Part shown: positions 46,211-50,308 of the stretch, piece by piece
Position numbering within the stretch: position 1 is the stretch's first letter
How the letters are laid out: every line of letters starts with the position of its first letter
NCBI GenBank assembly: GCA_023663865.1
Contig: JAMPGU010000014.1
Span: 1 to 50,308 of the forward strand
DNA length: 50,308 nucleotides
Origin: Clostridium sp.
Lineage (GTDB): Bacteria; Bacillota; Clostridia; Oscillospirales; Acutalibacteraceae
Reading direction: 5' to 3'
Notes under the pieces: generated by a model
Seen by the model: only the letters and a program-made list of their open reading frames with translations
What the model was told of the DNA's origin: nothing
Databases searched by the model: none
Made by a program: the position numbers and the translations under genes

Positions 46211-47246
46211 GTTAAAGAGATTTTCGATTGTTTTATGCTTTCTGCTGATGATACCTTTTTGCTGTTACGGTGCCGACGTCAGTGCTGCCTCTGCGGTTGT
46301 AATTGACGGCGAGACTAAGAAAATATTATTTGAGAAGGATGCCTATTCTTCCAGATCTATGGCATCCACAACAAAAATAATGACGGCAATTCTTGCCCTT
46401 GAAAGCAATCGGCTGGATAATCTTGTTAAGGTAAATGCACAGATGATTGCAGTTGAGGGCTCGTCTCTTGGCTTGCGGGAAAATGATACCATAACCCTTT
46501 ATGACCTTGTTGTAGGTATGATGCTGACCTCCGGCAATGATTCTGCTAATACGGTAGCCTATTATCTTGGCGGCAGTCTCGATGCCTTTCAAAAAATGAT
46601 GAATGATAAGGCAAAGGAGCTGGGGCTGTCCGGTACCAGTTTTGTGACACCGTCAGGACTTGATGACAAGAATCATTACTCTACTGCCTACGATATGGCG
46701 CTTTTGACTGCATATGCAATAGAAAATAAAACCTTTTGCAGCATTACCGATATGCAGAAGGCGGATATAACAATCAGCGGAAATAAAATAACTGTGTACA
46801 ATCATAATAAGCTTCTTGGTATGGATGAGGACATATTTGGCGTAAAGACCGGATATACCTCCAAGTCGGGAAGATGCCTTGTTTCGGCAAAGGAATATAA
46901 GGGCAACAGTATTATTTGTGTAACGCTTAATGCGGCTGATGATTGGAATGACCATTTAAAGCTGTTTAAGGAAGCACAGGCAATGTATAGTGATAGTAAG
47001 CTGACAGGGGATGTTGATGTCAATGTTGTAGGGGGGAATCGTCCTGCAGTAAAGTGCAGCTACAGCGGTGAATTCTGCGGCCTTGCCGAAGCAGAGATAA
47101 AGCTTTATTATCACCCTTTTCTGTATGCGCCGATTAAGACCGGTGATACTATTGGGTACGCAGCTGTGTATTATAATAATAAATTAATAGAAAGACTGCC
47201 GATAGAGGCAGACGAGGATGTAGAATATTATGGCGGGCAAAAATGA
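46209..47246 (+). CDS. dacF: D-alanyl-D-alanine carboxypeptidase (DacF-like)
   Basis: A 345-residue penicillin-binding peptidase of family S11 that trims peptidoglycan side chains outside the membrane. Active-site motifs: Ser53-Thr-Thr-Lys56, SGN in MLTSGNDSANT and KTG in VKTGYTSKSGR. A signal peptide covers about the first 20 residues. The TTG at 46209 gives a clean basic signal start and follows GGTGAT by 4 bases; an ATG at 46194 would add 5 residues. The ytfJ and scpAB neighbours suggest the sporulation enzyme DacF, though DacA/DacB-type cannot be excluded. Overlaps rluB by 17 bases. Confidence 0.9.
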   Translation: MLKRFSIVLCFLLMIPFCCYGADVSAASAVVIDGETKKILFEKDAYSSRSMASTTKIMTAILALESNRLDNLVKVNAQMIAVEGSSLGLRENDTITLYDLVVGMMLTSGNDSANTVAYYLGGSLDAFQKMMNDKAKELGLSGTSFVTPSGLDDKNHYSTAYDMALLTAYAIENKTFCSITDMQKADITISGNKITVYNHNKLLGMDEDIFGVKTGYTSKSGRCLVSAKEYKGNSIICVTLNAADDWNDHLKLFKEAQAMYSDSKLTGDVDVNVVGGNRPAVKCSYSGEFCGLAEAEIKLYYHPFLYAPIKTGDTIGYAAVYYNNKLIERLPIEADEDVEYYGGQK

Positions 47247-47976
47247 TGTTAGACTTCAGAAGTTTATGGCGGAATGCGGTGTAGCTTCAAGAAGAAAAAG
47301 TGAAGAGCTTATAGAAATGGGCAAGGTTAAGGTAAACGGACATCCGGCTCATATTGGTGACAAAATCAATCCGAAAAAAGATTTGGTAACTGTCCGTGGT
47401 AAAAAGATTAACAAGATTGACAGAATGTACTATATTATGCTCAATAAGCCTCGCGGATACGTTACAACCGTAAGTGATGAGCTGGGCAGAAAAACAGTTA
47501 TGGACTTGGTGGACTGCAAGGCAAGAATTTATCCCGTCGGCAGACTGGATAAGGACAGCGAGGGTCTGTTGATTTTAACCAATGATGGCTCTTTTGCAAA
47601 TGCTCTGACCCATCCTAAGCATAATTATGCTAAGGTGTATCGTGTTACAGTCAGACCTTCGGTTGATGATTCCATACTTGAAAAACTGCGTTCAGGTATC
47701 GAAATAGACGGACGAATGACCGCCCCTTGTGATGTTAATGTTATCACTGAGGAGGAAGGCAGAGTCGTTCTTGAATTTATTCTGCGTGAAGGCAGAAACA
47801 GACAAATCAGAAAAATGTGTGAGGCAGTAGATTTGCAGGTTGCCCGCTTAAAGCGCATTTCAATCGGCCCTGTTAAGCTCGGTATGCTCCAGACAGGTAA
47901 ATCCAGAGAGCTGACGGATAACGAAGTCAGAAAGCTGCTTCGTTCCTCCAACCCTGCCGAAAAAGAGGAAAATTAA
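47230..47976 (+). CDS. rluB: 23S rRNA pseudouridine synthase (RluB family)
   Basis: A 248-residue RNA-modifying enzyme. An S4 RNA-binding domain occupies residues 1-65 (RLQKFMAECGVASRRKSEELI), followed by the RsuA/RluB catalytic domain with the Asp in YPVGRLDKDSEGLLILTND and the RQIRKMCEA segment. It pseudouridylates 23S rRNA. In Bacillus the spmA and spmB genes lie between dacF and rluB; here the two genes overlap directly. Ends before a clear terminator. Confidence 0.93.
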   Translation: MAGKNDVRLQKFMAECGVASRRKSEELIEMGKVKVNGHPAHIGDKINPKKDLVTVRGKKINKIDRMYYIMLNKPRGYVTTVSDELGRKTVMDLVDCKARIYPVGRLDKDSEGLLILTNDGSFANALTHPKHNYAKVYRVTVRPSVDDSILEKLRSGIEIDGRMTAPCDVNVITEEEGRVVLEFILREGRNRQIRKMCEAVDLQVARLKRISIGPVKLGMLQTGKSRELTDNEVRKLLRSSNPAEKEEN

Positions 47977-48002
47977 ATTTTAATGTGAATAGAAAACAGG
48001 AG

Positions 48003-48036
48003 AAGGAATGAATTTTTTAATTCGTTCCTTTTTCTT
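48003..48036 (+). terminator. Terminator after rluB
   Basis: AAGGAATGAATT (48003-48014) pairs with AATTCGTTCCTT (48019-48030, one G-T pair), followed by TTTTCTT. It ends immediately before the second padR promoter. Confidence 0.88.
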
Positions 48037-48037
48037 A

Positions 48038-48078
48038 TTGACAAAGCGAATACCTAAGTGTATGATGTATATATACAT
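48038..48078 (+). promoter_or_regulatory. Second PadR promoter and operator
   Basis: TTGACA (48038-48043) and TATGAT (48061-48066), 17-base spacer. The palindrome ATGTATATATACAT (48065-48078) overlaps the -10 box, as in module 1, and the spacer shares ATACCT with the first promoter. A second half site ATGTATATA lies at 48088-48096. Confidence 0.75.
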
Positions 48079-48123
48079 AAGATTATGATGTATATAAAAT
48101 ATTGATTTATGGTGGTGCTTAAA

Positions 48124-48450
48124 ATGAATTTTAGTAAAGAACTTATAAAGGGAAGTACAGCTACATTAATTCTGTCTGTGCTGGAGCATAATGATATGTA
48201 TGGTTATAAAATCGTTAAGGAGATTGATAAGCGAAGTGAGGGTGCATTTTGTTTAAAGGAGGGTTCACTTTATCCTACACTTCATTCCCTTGAAGAGAAT
48301 GAACTGGTTGTCAGCTATTGGGAGGTTTTTGATAATCGTAACCGCAAGTATTATCAAATTACAAAAAAAGGACGAAAAGAACTTAATAGTAAAAAAAAGG
48401 AGTGGAAGGAGTATTCAAAATCAGTTAACAAGGTTTTGAATTTAGCATAA
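48124..48450 (+). CDS. PadR family transcriptional regulator (module 2)
   Basis: A 108-residue winged-helix PadR protein, about 56% identical by eye to the one at 35305, with EGSLYPTLHSLEE and the same C-terminal dimer helix. The ATG at 48124 follows GGTGGTG; five extra in-frame residues upstream are not family-like. Its stop overlaps the start of the membrane protein gene (TAATG). Likely an autorepressor acting on ATGTATATATACAT. Confidence 0.92.
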   Translation: MNFSKELIKGSTATLILSVLEHNDMYGYKIVKEIDKRSEGAFCLKEGSLYPTLHSLEENELVVSYWEVFDNRNRKYYQITKKGRKELNSKKKEWKEYSKSVNKVLNLA

Positions 48451-50237
48451 TGGACAAGCATGAATATATTAAACGTGTTTCCAAGGGCTTAACAAACGTT
48501 TCGGATAAAGCAAGGCTGGAGCAGGAATTAATGGACCATCTCAGCATTAATGAAGAGTTCTATAACGAAATCGGATATTCCTCCGATGTTGCTGAGGAAA
48601 AAGCAGTGGGATGTATGGGTGACAGCGAAATCCTTTCTGAACAAATAGCAATGGTGCACAATAAAAGGAATGTTAAAATATATAAGGGAATTTTATTTTT
48701 TGTTACGCTGATTATTCTTTTGTGTATTGTTTTGAATATTCGTTTGAATGGTGCAGGATATATCAATGATTATTTTTATGTCGCTTGTGCCTTGTTATCC
48801 TTACTGATTATTAATCTTTATTCCTTTTTTGCACGTAAAAGAAAAAGTATTATTTATGCAGTGGCTGTTATTATATCATCTTTAATAAGTATAAAATCTG
48901 TATTTAGTTTGGATACGTATTCCGTTATTTTGCAAACGAATTCTTCGTACATACATCTATTTAGATTGTTTTACATTGTTTTGCTCCTTCCTGCAGTTGT
49001 GAATTGCGTATTGGCTATAGTCTTTTATGTAAAGACAGTTAAATTAAAATTTTCTAAAAAGGATATAAAAACAGATTCAAGGCTGCAGACACTTACATAT
49101 TTAGTGATTTTAGGTTTGTGTATTGCAGCGAGTGTGATGGCAGTTTTAACTGTGTCGAAATTAACTGCAGAAATAGAGAATCGAAAATCAGATTACAACC
49201 AAGCTTGTGCAACGGCTTATGATATGTGCAGTGAAAGCTTTTTCAATGATAAAGATGCATATAAAATACTTGATGAGTATCATTTAGAATATAGCTCTCT
49301 TGACAGGTATCCTGATGATATTATATATTCTGATGATATTATGCTTGATTGGGATAATGTGTTTTTTACGATAGACGAATATATACCCTATTACGATGAG
49401 GGTTCTGATGTTTATCCACGTTTCAGCGTAGAAAATAAGCCGATTTTTATTTCCTTTAATGATTATTATGAGGGATTGGATTTATACGAGAAGAATAGTT
49501 ATCATATTGATTTTTCTGATGTGGTGTATTCCTATCTTGAAGACTGCAGAACGAACTATGCGAATGCCGCCTCTGAAGAGGAATTGGGAAAAATGATTGC
49601 TGATATTGAAAAAAATACCAACAGCAAATATGTTGGTGATTTTGCATCAAAAGGGGATTCTTTTAAATTCTCTTTAAAGAACGGCTGTGAACTTTATATT
49701 TATGACCTGCCATTTGAATCTTGTGTGTTTGTAATAAATGGGCTGGAATATTGTGAGTACTGTTTTTCTGATAGCAAAAAGATATCCGATTACTTATTCA
49801 GCACGGATGATGTTTCTGTCTACTATCAGTATTATGGTGTTGCTGACGAAGACTATTATGGCATTGTTGATGACGGTGTTGATGAGGAAAATTATGATAT
49901 TGATGATAACAAGGATGAAGACTGCGTATATGCGCGTTACTGTATATGTGTTGTAAATAATTCCAATTTTGATTTAGAAAATATAATGCTTAAATGCTAT
50001 CAAATGGGAGATACTGAACCCTTTGAAACAGAATTGTCTTTAGGCGATATGTCAATTTTTACACTTGAAAAAAATAGTATGGTAAGCGACAACACGTATT
50101 TAGTTTCTATAAAGCTTAATGAAAATACAGAAGAGGATATATATGAATTGCTTAAGCAAAAGCACAATGACATTGTCAGTTTCAGTGTTTATGGCAAACA
50201 ATATGATATTGAGGGTGAGTGGTCAGACTTATCCTAA
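48450..50237 (+). CDS. HAAS-type membrane protein with large ectodomain (module 2)
   Basis: A 595-residue paralogue of the protein at 35641 in its first half: HAAS-like residues 1-70 (ELMDHL, AEEKAVGCMGD), five helices at about 78-96, 108-127, 134-152, 170-194 and 215-236, and the shared SKKDIK motif before the last one. The ectodomain, about 355 residues, is different and 100 residues longer, with a Tyr/Asp-rich acidic stretch near 465-500 and a C-terminal beta-rich part. No family recognised for it. Coupled to the PadR gene by overlapping stop and start codons. Base use is slightly more AT-rich than its neighbours. Confidence 0.75.
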   Translation: MDKHEYIKRVSKGLTNVSDKARLEQELMDHLSINEEFYNEIGYSSDVAEEKAVGCMGDSEILSEQIAMVHNKRNVKIYKGILFFVTLIILLCIVLNIRLNGAGYINDYFYVACALLSLLIINLYSFFARKRKSIIYAVAVIISSLISIKSVFSLDTYSVILQTNSSYIHLFRLFYIVLLLPAVVNCVLAIVFYVKTVKLKFSKKDIKTDSRLQTLTYLVILGLCIAASVMAVLTVSKLTAEIENRKSDYNQACATAYDMCSESFFNDKDAYKILDEYHLEYSSLDRYPDDIIYSDDIMLDWDNVFFTIDEYIPYYDEGSDVYPRFSVENKPIFISFNDYYEGLDLYEKNSYHIDFSDVVYSYLEDCRTNYANAASEEELGKMIADIEKNTNSKYVGDFASKGDSFKFSLKNGCELYIYDLPFESCVFVINGLEYCEYCFSDSKKISDYLFSTDDVSVYYQYYGVADEDYYGIVDDGVDEENYDIDDNKDEDCVYARYCICVVNNSNFDLENIMLKCYQMGDTEPFETELSLGDMSIFTLEKNSMVSDNTYLVSIKLNENTEEDIYELLKQKHNDIVSFSVYGKQYDIEGEWSDLS

Positions 50238-50253
50238 TCAAAACAGGACGGGC

Positions 50254-50282
50254 AAAAGCTGAGGTGTCATAACGCAGTGTTG
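50254..50282 (+). repeat. 29-base repeat, copy 2
   Basis: AAAAGCTGAG followed by TAACG and AGTGTTG, matching the minus strand of 37186-37214 at 24 of 29 positions. AGCTGA (50257-50262) can also pair with TCAGCT (50301-50306) at the window edge, so it appears to be part of a hairpin after module 2, possibly its terminator; the element continues outside the window. Confidence 0.55.
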
Positions 50283-50308
50283 CTTAAAATCATCATCTTT
50301 TCAGCTAT

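Overview
The window looks like a chromosomal segment of a low-GC, spore-forming Bacillota, most likely a gut-type member of class Clostridia. The signs are an intact sigK gene with its pro-sequence, a gerW/ytfJ homologue, the Firmicutes-type order scpA-scpB-...-ytfJ-dacF-rluB, purine-rich ribosome binding sites, and TTGACA/TATAAT-like promoters with 17-18 bp spacers. Genus and family cannot be fixed from this sequence alone. I saw no rRNA, tRNA, phage, transposase or CRISPR array, and no stretch over 300 bases lacks a gene apart from the first 306 bases, which hold a promoter, a TPP riboswitch and a terminator.

Layout. (1) 101-6581: thiamine operon thiS-thiF-thiG-thiH-thiE-HAD phosphatase-thiD-cytX under a TPP riboswitch; it makes the thiazole half de novo and couples it to imported or salvaged HMP. 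(2) 6654-8736: a GH43 glycosidase and a membrane-anchored endonuclease/exonuclease/phosphatase-fold protein. (3) 8780-11049, minus strand: a GH4 phospho-glycosidase coupled to a PfkB sugar kinase. (4) 11136-21185: a complete UMP operon pyrC-carA-carB-pyrK-pyrD-pyrF-pyrE-pyrB-pyrI. (5) 21203-26627: an O-antigen-ligase-like membrane protein (minus), then two tandem membrane-anchored parvulin foldases. (6) 26653-33996: a small coiled-coil protein convergent with sigK, then uvrB-MATE-uvrA behind a GAAC-N4-GTTC LexA box. (7) 34146-35174: a DUF2804 protein. (8) 35239-37229: a PadR regulator plus HAAS-type membrane protein. (9) 37360-41043: a lipoprotein and a PhoB/WalR-type two-component system. (10) 41048-47976: DUF1385, prmC, M50 peptidase, scpA, scpB, DUF2953, ytfJ, dacF and rluB, a tightly packed chromosome-segregation/sporulation cluster. 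(11) 48038-50282: a second PadR-HAAS module, paralogous to the first.

The most unusual content is the pair of PadR-HAAS modules about 13 kb apart. They share promoter and operator architecture, a 108-aa regulator (about 56% identical by eye), a five-helix membrane protein with unrelated ectodomains, and a similar 29-nt sequence downstream of each module in opposite orientation. Other points are the MATE pump inside an apparent SOS uvrB-uvrA operon, and hairpins predicted to mask the Shine-Dalgarno sequences of two sporulation-associated genes (sigK and dacF). All assignments come from reading the sequence; no database search was run.
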